A stretch of 64,000 bases of DNA. Source: Saccharopolyspora rhizosphaerae (GTDB taxonomy: Bacteria > Actinomycetota > Actinomycetes > Mycobacteriales > Pseudonocardiaceae). Below the pieces are notes generated by a model. It had not been told where the DNA came from, did not search any database, and was given only the letters and a program-made list of their open reading frames with translations. The translations under genes and the position numbers were made by a program. Location of the stretch: positions 62,001 through 126,000 of the forward strand of contig NZ_RSAA01000035.1 in the NCBI RefSeq assembly GCF_003931915.1. The letters run 5' to 3'. Shown in pieces: positions 39,126-47,569 of this stretch; positions within the stretch are counted from its first letter, which is position 1; each line of letters begins with the position of its first letter.

Positions 39126-39544
39126 CACTCGCGCTCCTCACCGGTCGCGTCGCGGTAGAGCTCGGCGGCGCGGGGATCGATTTCGTCGGCCGCGTAGCGC
39201 AGGTACAGGGCCGTGATGACCAGGGTGCTGACGAACTGGCCGAGGCCGAGGACGAGCCCGATGTTGACGGCTCCGAACAGGCGGATGGCCATGAATTCGG
39301 GGAAGTACGCGGCGGCGACGACGTATCCGGCGTACCAGAGGAGGAACAGGACGGTCATCGGGAAGGTGAACCTGCGCAATGTGCTGCGCAGTTCCCGGAA
39401 TTCGGCGCTGCGGGCGATGCGGGGGAAGTCAGGTGCTGCAGGGGTGGGTGGAGGCAGATCAGTGCGCCTGGCCGACTTGTTGATCTCACCGAAGGTCGCT
39501 TCGGTACCTCGAGCCGGAGGCGGAGACTGGGTGGCGTAGCGCAT
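39125..39544 (-). CDS. DUF485 small membrane protein (139 aa)
   Basis: YjcH-type partner of ActP symporters. N-terminal 55 residues are hydrophilic and Pro-rich, followed by two membrane helices (about 63-83 and 95-117) with the FxxPMTVLFLLWYAGY signature. Translationally coupled to the symporter; the pair probably forms one transport unit. Confidence 0.9.
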   Translation of the reverse strand: MRYATQSPPPARGTEATFGEINKSARRTDLPPPTPAAPDFPRIARSAEFRELRSTLRRFTFPMTVLFLLWYAGYVVAAAYFPEFMAIRLFGAVNIGLVLGLGQFVSTLVITALYLRYAADEIDPRAAELYRDATGEERE

Positions 39545-40373
39545 GCATCCTTCCAGACGTTCGGCGGAGCACCGACGCTATTCCGCCAGTGCTGCAAAGT
39601 CCCCCAACTTCGTCCGACGCCCTTGTCCGCGATCTTCACAGATCTCGAAATTCCGCAGGCGTCGTTGACCGCACGACTTGCGATGCCAACCAGGCCGGGA
39701 GTCTAACGATCAATTCCTGACTCCTGGACCGCTGCAGCGACACACCACACCTATTGATGAATCGAGCGATCACGCCGAGTAGCCGAAGCCGGCGTGAAAC
39801 GCCACCCCGCCGATTCTCCAGCGTTGCCGAAGAAGGCGCGAAGATGGACTTCCAGTCGGACATCTTCGCTGATCAACCACCAGTTTCGGTGAGAATAACA
39901 CGGAGTGGACATGGGAGCCTTCCTGTCGTTCCCACCTGCAGCGTCACCCGTTCGAGGACATTCTCTCTATCGAGTGACTAAAGCCTGGTCAGGCCCGCTC
40001 AGGACGAACACGATCAGTGTCTGCCTGCCCCACCCACCCTGCCACGACCAGGGAAGATGATCTCCTCAAGCTTGAAATACCAGGTCAGAAGGATGATTCC
40101 GAGATACTTGGTAGATCATTTCAGTGAGGTAATGTTCTGCACGCCGACGACCGGTGCGAACTGATTCGATGCCGCCGCGATCACCCCCGACATCGCAGGC
40201 CATCGAACACCGCCGTCGAAGACCGCACTGCCACCCGCGAAAACCCCGAAAACGCAGGCAGCGCCGCCAACCACGAAAGACCTGCCGCGCACACCCGAGG
40301 CGGGCCGGCCTGCCCACCACACGAACGCGCAGTTGGCGATGAAAGCTTCGACCGCGCGGGAAAGGACTGCGTC
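39545..40373. other. Large divergent intergenic region, low coding content
   Basis: 829 bases between the start of the DUF485 gene and the conservon, noticeably less GC-rich than its surroundings. Only short open frames without ribosome sites are present. It must hold promoters for both sides. A degenerate interspersed repeat lies at 39907 and a weak dyad (GAAATACCA with TTGGTAGATCATTTC) near 40073-40135. Confidence 0.65.
39907..39933 (+). repeat. Interspersed GGGAACCTTCC element, copy 12 (degenerate)
   Basis: GGACATGGGAGCCTTCCTGT followed by CGTTCCC; one change in the core (GGGAGCC). It lies in the divergent region upstream of the conservon. Confidence 0.65.
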
Positions 40374-43316
40374 GTGAGCAGCGGAGTAGAAAACCCGCCC
40401 GCGAACGCGACCCGGGCGTCCACGTGGTCGCGCGCCACATCTCGAATCACCACGTGGCAGAACTGGAAACTTCCGGTCAAGATCGCCGCCGTCGTGCTCG
40501 TCCCAGTCATCTTCGCACTCGTGCTGGGCGTCTTGCAGATCCGCGGTCAGATCACGGAGGCCCGCGACTACGAGCAGATGGACCGGGTTGTCTCGGCAGG
40601 ACGAGCCGTTCGCACGGCCGTCGACAACTTGCAAGAAGAACGCAGCCAAGCCGCGGAGTTCCTCGTGCGCGGTCACGTTTCCGAGGCCGATGTCAGGAAC
40701 AGCTTCGCCGCCTCCGACCAGGCGCTGGCCGACACGCAACGCCTCCTCCGCGCCGCGCCGGACAGCGACGCCGTCCGCTACGCCCGTCAGGAGACCGAGC
40801 GGCAGTCGACCGAACTCGACCCGATCCGCAGGCTCGTGCTCGGTGGCCGCGCCGACCCCGGCATCACCGCCACCGCCTACACCGAGCTCATCGACGTGAT
40901 GCTCGCGCTGGACCGCACGCTGATCAGCCAGATCTCGTCGTCTGAGCTCGTGGCGACCGCGACCACGGTGCACGAGCTCGCCAAGATCAACGAAGAGGTG
41001 CAGCTGCAGCAGGCGCTCGTGCTCACCGGGCTGTCCCGCGAGAACTTCACCAGCGACAACCTCGCCCGCCTCGCCGCCAGTGAGGCCCGGCGCACCGCGG
41101 CGGTCAAGGAGTTCCGCGCGGCCGCCGACCCGCAACAGCGGATGCGTTACGACCGGCTCTACGCCAACCCCCAGGTGCCGGCTCGCGAGACCTCCGTCCA
41201 GCTGGCCATGGCCGAGGAGGACAACAGGAGGGCGACCCTCTCCTTGGTGACGCCCGCGACGTGGAAGGACCAGTCCAGCACCGCCACCCGCGCTCTTCAC
41301 ACGCTGCAGGCCGAACTCGACCACCAGCTGCACCGCACCGCCTTCACCCTGCAGGACACGGCAGGCAACCTCGCCGGGCTCCAATCGGTCATCCTGCTCA
41401 CCGCGCTGTTGATCGCCGCCTTGATCGTGGTCGTGATGGCTCGGCACCTGCTCGGCTCGCTCGACCTGCTGCGACGCAGTGCGCTGGACACCGCCAACCA
41501 CCAGCTGCCCCACGCGGTCGCCGACATCCGCGCCGGACACGCTCCGCTGGCCGTGGAACCGGTTCCGGTCGTGACCAAGGACGAGATCGGTGACGTGGCC
41601 CGCGCGTTCGACGACGTGCACACGCAGGCGGTCACGCTGGCCTCCGAGCAGGCGGAGCTGCGCCGCAGCTACAGCGATTCGTTCATCAACGTCTCTCGGC
41701 GCAGCCAGAGCCTGCTGGAACGCCAACTCCGGCTCTTCGAGCAACTCGAACGCGACGAGGAAGACCCCGACCAGCTGGCGACCCTTTTCCAACTGGACCA
41801 CCTCGCGACGCGGATGCGCCGCAACAACGAGAACCTCATGGTGCTCTCCGGTGCGGACCTGGCGCGGCGTTTCACGCGCCCCACCAACCCAGCCGACCTG
41901 CTGCGCGCCGCGGTGTCCGAGATCGAGCACTACCCGCGTGTCAGCGTGGAGCAGCTGCCCGACACCAAGCTCGTCGGTTACGTGGCCAGCGACCTCGTGC
42001 GACTGCTGGCCGAGCTGCTCGACAACGCGGCCAACTTCTCCGCTCCGCAGACCCAAGTGGTCGTGTCCGGCACGCGCCAGCGCGACGGTGCTCTGTGCCT
42101 CGACATCGACGACGAGGGCATCGGCATGAACGCGGCCGAGCTCGCCGAAGCCAACCAGCGTCTGACCTCGGACGAGGAGATCAAGCAGTCCACTTCGCGG
42201 CGCATGGGGTTGTTCGTCGTGGGCCGGTTGGCGCGCCGTCACGGCATCCACGTGGAGTTGAAGCCCGGCCAGGACGGCACGGGGGTGCGCGTGTCGTTGA
42301 CGATCCGGCCCGAGCTGCTGATCGACGACGTCTCCCTCCCCGCACCGCGCACGAACGGCGTTTACCGCCCCGACAACGACGACGACACGCTGATCCGGCA
42401 GTTCGACTGGGAAGCAGCCGAACAGGACGCGACCAGCAACCCGCCGACGCACAACGGGTTCCACCTGTTCCGCGGCACCGACGGTGAGTCGCCGCACAGC
42501 TCGGCCGACGACCTTTTCCACACGCAGGAGATCTCCGCGGAACCGCCGCCTGCGATGGAGGTTCCCGAGACCGCGGAGTCGATCCTCGACGAGCTGTCCT
42601 CGGCGTGGTTCCAAGAACGCGCCGACGGCAGCCCGGAAGGCGAGGAGGCTCTCCAGTGGCCCGACGAGGCCGATGGCCCGAACACCGAGACCTTCGCGGC
42701 CGTCGATGTGGAAGGAAGGGACCCCTCCTCCGACGACGGTGCCGGTTCAACGAACGGCTCGTCGGCACGGGAGTGGTACTTCGCCAGCGATGAGGTCCAG
42801 CTGCGCGCCGAGGAGGTCGCTGCCGCTGAACCGACCGACTTCACCGAGGCCGGACTGCCCCAGCGGGTGCCACGGGCAAATCTGCTGGCGGGAAGCGCAA
42901 GCCAGGTCGACGACGACGAACCGCGGCCGGCGCGTGACGCCAACCTCGCGCGAGGCAGGCTGGCAAGCTTCCAGGCAGGCGTCCAGCGCGGCCGCCACCG
43001 GCTCAACCAAGCGTCGCAGGCCAACGGGACCGCGACCGAGGAACCCGTCACCGCCCAGGCAGAGCCGCAGGCAGACAGCGGCAGCGACGCGACTCGGCCG
43101 ACCACTAGCAACGAGGACGTGAACCACACGCCCTCCGGTCTGCCCCGCCGAACCCCCAGAGCTCAGCTGGTGTCGGGAATGGCCACCGAATCGACTGCCA
43201 CACCGCCGCGCGACGCCGATCTGATGCGCGGTCGACTGGCCAGCTTCCAACGCGGTGTCCGCGACGGCAAGCACAGTCTCCGCGACGCCCACCCGTCGAC
43301 GGACGAGTCCCGGTGA
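40374..43316 (+). CDS. Conservon sensor kinase-like protein with NIT domain (CvnA type, 980 aa)
   Basis: First gene of a conservon. Helix 33-55, extracellular NIT-type sensing domain (60-335), second helix 336-362, HAMP (about 363-425), dimerisation helix with DHLATRMRRNNENL (near 476), and a GHKL ATPase with LLDNAANFSAP (near 549) and DIDDEGIGM (near 578). CvnA proteins are often thought not to use a partner response regulator. Residues 620-980 are low-complexity and contain two copies of a GLPxRxPRA plus RGRLASFQxGV module (826-876 and 922-968). A GTG start with AAAGGA 7 bases before. Confidence 0.9.
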   Translation: MSSGVENPPANATRASTWSRATSRITTWQNWKLPVKIAAVVLVPVIFALVLGVLQIRGQITEARDYEQMDRVVSAGRAVRTAVDNLQEERSQAAEFLVRGHVSEADVRNSFAASDQALADTQRLLRAAPDSDAVRYARQETERQSTELDPIRRLVLGGRADPGITATAYTELIDVMLALDRTLISQISSSELVATATTVHELAKINEEVQLQQALVLTGLSRENFTSDNLARLAASEARRTAAVKEFRAAADPQQRMRYDRLYANPQVPARETSVQLAMAEEDNRRATLSLVTPATWKDQSSTATRALHTLQAELDHQLHRTAFTLQDTAGNLAGLQSVILLTALLIAALIVVVMARHLLGSLDLLRRSALDTANHQLPHAVADIRAGHAPLAVEPVPVVTKDEIGDVARAFDDVHTQAVTLASEQAELRRSYSDSFINVSRRSQSLLERQLRLFEQLERDEEDPDQLATLFQLDHLATRMRRNNENLMVLSGADLARRFTRPTNPADLLRAAVSEIEHYPRVSVEQLPDTKLVGYVASDLVRLLAELLDNAANFSAPQTQVVVSGTRQRDGALCLDIDDEGIGMNAAELAEANQRLTSDEEIKQSTSRRMGLFVVGRLARRHGIHVELKPGQDGTGVRVSLTIRPELLIDDVSLPAPRTNGVYRPDNDDDTLIRQFDWEAAEQDATSNPPTHNGFHLFRGTDGESPHSSADDLFHTQEISAEPPPAMEVPETAESILDELSSAWFQERADGSPEGEEALQWPDEADGPNTETFAAVDVEGRDPSSDDGAGSTNGSSAREWYFASDEVQLRAEEVAAAEPTDFTEAGLPQRVPRANLLAGSASQVDDDEPRPARDANLARGRLASFQAGVQRGRHRLNQASQANGTATEEPVTAQAEPQADSGSDATRPTTSNEDVNHTPSGLPRRTPRAQLVSGMATESTATPPRDADLMRGRLASFQRGVRDGKHSLRDAHPSTDESR

Positions 43317-43348
43317 CCCCCGAACCAGCGAGGAGGAAAGGAGGCGCC

Positions 43349-43789
43349 ATGAACGCCCAGAACCCCCAGCCGAGTCAGTTCGGCTGGCTCGTCACGGACT
43401 TCACCGAGCGGGTGCCCGGTGTTGCTCACGCAGTCGTCGTCTCGGCTGACGGCCTTCTGCTGACGGCGTCGGCGAAGCTGCCGACCGACCGCGCCGATCA
43501 GCTCGCGGCCGTCGCGTCCGGCCTGCTCAGCCTCACCCAGGGGGCGGCTCGGTGCTTCGAAGCGGGAGCGGTCACCGAGACCGTCGTGGAGATGGAGCGC
43601 GGTCTGATGCTGCAGATGGCCATCAGCGATGGCTCCTGCCTGACCGTGCTGGCGGCCCCGCAGTGCGACATGGGCCTGATCGCGTACGAGATGACGCTGC
43701 TGGTCGAGCGCGTCGGGCAGATCCTGACGCCGGAACTGCGTTCCCAACTTCAGGGGGCCAGCCGAGTGATGACCGGACAGTCGGTGTGA
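43349..43789 (+). CDS. Conservon roadblock/LC7 protein (CvnB type, 146 aa)
   Basis: Roadblock fold (FGWLVTDFTERVPGVAHAVV followed by SADGLLLTASAKL). By analogy with MglB it should act as GTPase-activating partner of the Ras-like CvnD. The ATG at 43349 has a strong GGAGG just upstream; it starts 32 bases after CvnA ends. Length is typical. Confidence 0.93.
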   Translation: MNAQNPQPSQFGWLVTDFTERVPGVAHAVVVSADGLLLTASAKLPTDRADQLAAVASGLLSLTQGAARCFEAGAVTETVVEMERGLMLQMAISDGSCLTVLAAPQCDMGLIAYEMTLLVERVGQILTPELRSQLQGASRVMTGQSV

Positions 43790-43796
43790 GGCGACG

Positions 43797-44444
43797 ATGA
43801 GCGAAGGTCCGGACCCGACCGGGCAGCACCGGTGGCGTGACCCCGATTCACCGGAGGACGAGAGCCTGGTGGAGGTCTTCAACCGGTTCACCTTGGACAC
43901 TGGTCGCCGCGGGTGGCGCCGGAAGCGTGCCCAGAAGGACCCCGGGGCTCAGGGCACGTCCGAGCCTGCTTCGTCCGACCGTGCGCCTGAGGCAGGCTCG
44001 TCGACCTCCGGCGCCTCGGCGCCTGAAGCGTCGTGGCCTGCCAACGACTCCACGCCGCGCCCGGTGGACGCCTCGGCACCAGCGGACGCTCCGCCTGTGG
44101 GGGAAACGATGTCCACGTCGATCCGCCCCTACGCGTGGACCGGCGGCCGCACCAGGTCGAACCACCACCTGGAGTTGGAAACGCTGGTCTCGGCGAGCGA
44201 GTTCTGCACCCGGGACCGGTTGCGGCGCACCGAGCACAGCTCGATCGCCGAGATCTGCCAGCACCCCAGGTCGGTCGCCGAGGTCGGCGCGGTGCTCGGA
44301 GTCCCGCTCGGTGTGGCCAAGGTGCTGCTCGGTGACATGGCTGACCTGGGGTTGATCACCGTGCACGAAACCGTCAGCGACAACAGCAGCTCGTCACATT
44401 TCCTGCTGATGGAACGCGTTCTGAGCGGGCTCCGTCGGCTCTGA
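43797..44444 (+). CDS. Conservon DUF742 protein with long linker (CvnC type, 215 aa)
   Basis: The C-terminal DUF742 domain (about 108-215) has RPYAWTGGRT and the winged-helix part VAEVGAVLGVPLGVAKVLLG. DUF742 proteins usually have only about 120-130 residues; here residues 1-105 add a hydrophilic Ser/Ala/Pro-rich arm. Seven bases after CvnB. Confidence 0.9.
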   Translation: MSEGPDPTGQHRWRDPDSPEDESLVEVFNRFTLDTGRRGWRRKRAQKDPGAQGTSEPASSDRAPEAGSSTSGASAPEASWPANDSTPRPVDASAPADAPPVGETMSTSIRPYAWTGGRTRSNHHLELETLVSASEFCTRDRLRRTEHSSIAEICQHPRSVAEVGAVLGVPLGVAKVLLGDMADLGLITVHETVSDNSSSSHFLLMERVLSGLRRL

Positions 44445-44506
44445 TCCCCGACCGAACGCGTCACGCGCAGATACCAGCTTTGACCTGATGACTGAAGTGG
44501 GCAGAC

Positions 44507-45139
44507 ATGAATCCTGATACGCAAGCCCGACCGGAATCTTCCCGCAGGTCCCCGACCACCACCTCGGCGAAGATCGTCGTCGCAGGTGGTTTTGGTGCCG
44601 GCAAAACCACGTTCGTCGGTTCAGTGTCGGAGATCGTGCCGCTGACCACGGAAGCGGTCATGACGGAAGCGAGCCGGGAAGTCGACGACCTGCACGCCAC
44701 GCCCAACAAGCAGACGACGACCGTGGCGATGGACTTCGGTCGCTTGTCGCTCGACTCGGACCTGATCCTCTACCTGTTCGGCACGCCCGGCCAGCACCGC
44801 TTCTGGTTCATGTGGGACGACTTGGTGCGCGGTGCGATCGGTGCGGTCGTGCTGGTCGACACGCGGCGGCTGGCCGACTGCTTCTCGGCGATCGACTTCT
44901 TCGAGGACCGCCAGCTGCCCTACATCGTCGGTCTCAACTGCTTCGACGGGAACCTGCACCACCGGGTGCAAGAGGTCCGCGAGGCGATGGCGATCCCGGA
45001 GGATGTCCCGATCGTCACCTGCGACGCCCGGAACCGGGAGTCCACCAAGCAATCCTTGATACGGCTGGTCGAATACGCGATGCAGTGGTGGATGCAGAAG
45101 CACCCCGAGGTGCAAGGGAATCTTTCTGCCACTCGCTGA
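44507..45139 (+). CDS. Conservon Ras-like GTPase (CvnD type, 210 aa)
   Basis: Small GTPase: P-loop GGFGAGKTT (27-35), switch II GTPGQ (92-96), and LNCFDG (143-148) in place of the NKxD guanine motif, as is normal for this family. Together with CvnA-C it forms a membrane-associated switch analogous to G-protein signalling. The last codons (VQGNLSATR) are encoded by an interspersed repeat, so the natural C-terminus has been replaced. Confidence 0.93.
   Translation: MNPDTQARPESSRRSPTTTSAKIVVAGGFGAGKTTFVGSVSEIVPLTTEAVMTEASREVDDLHATPNKQTTTVAMDFGRLSLDSDLILYLFGTPGQHRFWFMWDDLVRGAIGAVVLVDTRRLADCFSAIDFFEDRQLPYIVGLNCFDGNLHHRVQEVREAMAIPEDVPIVTCDARNRESTKQSLIRLVEYAMQWWMQKHPEVQGNLSATR
45110..45134 (+). repeat. 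Interspersed GGGAACCTTCC element, copy 13 (inside the cvnD 3' end)
   Basis: GTGCAAGGGAATCTTTCTGC followed by CACTC. It lies wholly within the coding sequence and encodes the last residues of the GTPase. It is the only clear copy that is translated. Confidence 0.8.
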
Positions 45140-45155
45140 TGTGGACGCCCGCGGT

Positions 45156-45207
45156 GGGTGTGGGAGCTCGTCACTCCGGAGCGAATGAGCGAAAGGCTCC
45201 CACACCC
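45156..45207 (+). terminator. Hairpin after the conservon
   Basis: 12-bp perfect stem GGGTGTGGGAGC (45156-45167) with 45196-45207, 28-base loop containing CGTCACTCCG, 16 bases past the cvnD stop. Its arms resemble diverged repeat ends. Confidence 0.6.
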
Positions 45208-45308
45208 TCAGAACCGCTGGGTTTTGCGCTTGACCTGGCGTTCCCAACACACGCACAGTTGCTGGCGCATTCCACGATTTCGTGCGTGCGCCGTGGATAG
45301 TGCTACGC

Positions 45309-46043
45309 ATGCACTCCTCGCTCGCCACCAAAGCCGCCGCTCTGAACCTCCCCCGCCGCGTCTACCGGGTGGTCGAACTCGCCAATCTCGGGATCAGCCA
45401 GTCGAAGGCTTACCGCTGGGCTCGCGCCGACGGCCCGTGGAGCCGCTTGGCTCCCGGGATCGTGCTCGTCGCCCCAGGCCCGGCCACGGTGCGAGATCGC
45501 ATTGACGCCGCGTTGCTGCGAGCAGGGCCGGGAGCGGTGCTCACCGGCCTCCACGCCGCGCGCATGCACGGCCTGAAGTCACCGCCTGCGTCGGCAGACA
45601 TCCACGTGCTCATCCCGCACCGGCAGAAGATCCAGAGCTATGCGGGGACGCGGTTCGAACGCACGACTCGCCTGCCGAAGCCGGTGTTCATCGATGGCAT
45701 TCCGGTCGCGCCGCCCGTACGTGCGGTGATGGACGGCGCCCGCACGTTCCTTTCCGCGGTACTGACCCGTCGGATCCTCTTCGAGGCGATCCGCGAGGAG
45801 AACTTGTGCCGGTTCGAAGAGCTGCTGCGCGAGATGGAGAGCGGGAGTCGCCGCGGAACAGCGCTTCCTCGCGCGACGCTCCGCGCCTACCGGCTCGACC
45901 TCTCCCCGCCGCAGGACCTGTTGCGAGTGGCTCCGCTTCGCGTTCCAGGGCAACCGCCGGTCGCGCGAGCGGCCAGTCGACGCCGGCATCCCTTGAGCCT
46001 GCTCGGACGCGCGTTCCTCAGGACACTGGTGCCGGGTCCGTGA
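45309..46043 (+). CDS. AbiEi-like DNA-binding domain protein with altered C-terminus (244 aa)
   Basis: The N-terminal part resembles AbiEi-type antitoxin/DUF559-associated proteins of actinobacteria (helix-turn-helix region LANLGISQSKAYRWARADGP, then VLTGLHAARMHGL and HVLIPHR). Homologues usually continue into an endonuclease-like domain. Here, after SGSRRGTALPRATL (about residue 190), the sequence becomes Arg/Pro-rich without that pattern and overlaps the convergent patatin gene by 26 bases. Probably a truncated or frameshifted remnant. The start is uncertain. Confidence 0.55.
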   Translation: MHSSLATKAAALNLPRRVYRVVELANLGISQSKAYRWARADGPWSRLAPGIVLVAPGPATVRDRIDAALLRAGPGAVLTGLHAARMHGLKSPPASADIHVLIPHRQKIQSYAGTRFERTTRLPKPVFIDGIPVAPPVRAVMDGARTFLSAVLTRRILFEAIREENLCRFEELLREMESGSRRGTALPRATLRAYRLDLSPPQDLLRVAPLRVPGQPPVARAASRRRHPLSLLGRAFLRTLVPGP

Positions 46044-46965
46044 TGCCGAGCCGGCCCTCGTCGACGGGTCTCCCCGCGATGTCCACTGCCCTCCCCGCTG
46101 GCACGGGTGTGGCTTTGGGCAGCCAGTCACGCGCCACCCGCCAGGCCGTGTCGATCAGCGGTCCGGAGTGGGAGAACGAGTAGGGCGAGAGTCCGACGAC
46201 GGAGGGAGCCGGAACCACGTAGAGCTCACAACGTGGGGCGTTGACCTGCATGTCCAGACGAGCAGCGGAGACCATTGCTGCCCCGAGGGCAGCTCCGTTG
46301 ACCCCGCTGATCGACCGCGGTGGTCTTTTCGGGGGCGGCCACGTGGCGATGGAGCCGATCCCGCGTCGCCGATCGGGGTTGAACTCGAACGGCTCGGTAC
46401 CGCCGCACGGGAGCACGAACACGCGCTCGGCTCCCTGCGCCACGGCGCGGCTGATCGGCATGAAGGCCGCGGGACCTCCGTCGACCAGCCACCGACCGTC
46501 GATCTCCACCGGAGGGAACATGCCGGGGATCGAGCACGAGGCCACCAGAGGTGGCAGCGCAGGGCCGTCTTCGAAGTAGACGGCTTCACCGGTGTGGAGG
46601 TCGGTCGCGGTCACGGTGACCGGGATCGCCGCGTGTTCGAGCCTGCGGAAAGGCAGGGTTTGGTGCAGCCACCGGGCCAGGCCGTGGTTGCCCATGAGGT
46701 GGTTGGCGAAGCCGAGCTTGCCCGCGAGGATCCTCGTCGGCTGGATCGGGAACACATCGGCGCGCCGCATCGACCTCCACAGTTCGCGCAGCTTCTCGAC
46801 ACCGCGCACGGTCGGATCACCGGCGACCCAGGCGGCGTTGAGCGAGCCCGCGGAGGTGCCCACGACGAGGTCCGGCTCGATGCCGGACTCGAACAGTGCC
46901 GTTGCCAGACCCGCCTGGATGGCCCCGAAGGTGGAGCCGCCGGGCAGGACCCACGCTGTGCGCAT
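46018..46965 (-). CDS. Patatin-like phospholipase (315 aa)
   Basis: Serine lipid hydrolase with Ser-Asp dyad: VLPGGSTFGAIQAGL at the N-terminus forms the oxyanion loop, nucleophile Ser38 in GTSAGS, and Asp162 in WLVDGG. No signal peptide, so cytoplasmic. The ATG at 46965 has AGGAGG about 10 bases upstream; the longer open frame belongs to arfB antisense/other-frame sequence. Downstream of arfB on the same strand, spacing 61 bases. Confidence 0.92.
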   Translation of the reverse strand: MRTAWVLPGGSTFGAIQAGLATALFESGIEPDLVVGTSAGSLNAAWVAGDPTVRGVEKLRELWRSMRRADVFPIQPTRILAGKLGFANHLMGNHGLARWLHQTLPFRRLEHAAIPVTVTATDLHTGEAVYFEDGPALPPLVASCSIPGMFPPVEIDGRWLVDGGPAAFMPISRAVAQGAERVFVLPCGGTEPFEFNPDRRRGIGSIATWPPPKRPPRSISGVNGAALGAAMVSAARLDMQVNAPRCELYVVPAPSVVGLSPYSFSHSGPLIDTAWRVARDWLPKATPVPAGRAVDIAGRPVDEGRLGITDPAPVS

Positions 46966-47026
46966 CAGCTCGTCCCTCCTGCCTTCACCTCTGCGCAAGA
47001 GTAGCGAGGAACGCGGTCTTCGCAGT

Positions 47027-47461
47027 TCAGGCTTCGCCAGGATCACCGCGTCGGCGTTGCCGCTTGATCTCGGACCGGCGCTTCTTTCCGGCCAGTCGTC
47101 GACGTTGCGACCCCTTCGTCGGTTTGGTCGGGCGGCGCATCGCGGGTGGTGGCGCGACGGCGGCGGCCAGCACGTCGGCCATGCGTTCCCGGGCTGCTTG
47201 ACGGTTGGCCAGCTGCGCACGGTGCTCGGACGCGGTGACCGTGAGCACTCCGTCGGCGAGCCGGTGGGCGAGACGATCGACGGCGCGAGCACGCAGCTTC
47301 TCGGGGACCGACGCTGCCCGCGCCAGGTCGAACGACAGCTCCACGCGTGAATCCGTGGTGTTGACGCCCTGACCGCCTGGCCCGGACGAGCGGGAGAAGC
47401 GCTCGGAGAGCTCCGCAGCCGGGATGATCCAGGCATTGGTGATGCGCAGGTCTTCGGCCAT
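47027..47461 (-). CDS. arfB: Peptidyl-tRNA hydrolase ArfB (144 aa)
   Basis: Rescues ribosomes stalled at the end of broken mRNAs. GGQ in SSGPGGQGVNTTDS (near residue 28) plus a strongly basic C-terminal tail (RRPTKPTKGSQRRRLAGKKR) that enters the empty mRNA channel. No codon-recognition domain. The ATG at 47461 gives the family length; an upstream in-frame start is less likely. Confidence 0.94.
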   Translation of the reverse strand: MAEDLRITNAWIIPAAELSERFSRSSGPGGQGVNTTDSRVELSFDLARAASVPEKLRARAVDRLAHRLADGVLTVTASEHRAQLANRQAARERMADVLAAAVAPPPAMRRPTKPTKGSQRRRLAGKKRRSEIKRQRRRGDPGEA

Positions 47462-47520
47462 GCGGCCAGCATGCCGCACGCCCTCTCCCGGGCACAGCAG
47501 CACCTACGCAGCCGGGGGTT

Positions 47521-47546
47521 CTTCCTGCCAGGCACGTGGCAGGAAG
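47521..47546 (-). terminator. Hairpin after the serine hydrolase gene, repeat-derived
   Basis: CTTCCTGCCA (47521-47530) and its complement (47537-47546) around GGCACG. The flanks GGGTT and GGATCCC resemble the interspersed element, so it looks like two opposed, diverged copies. 24 bases past the stop at 47570. Confidence 0.65.
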
Positions 47547-47569
47547 GATCCCGTGCTCACGCCGGTTGG

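Noticed and set aside
39754-39981. 75-codon plus-strand frame in the large intergenic region
   Set aside because: No ribosome site, no hydrophobic or domain pattern, and it runs through a degenerate repeat copy.
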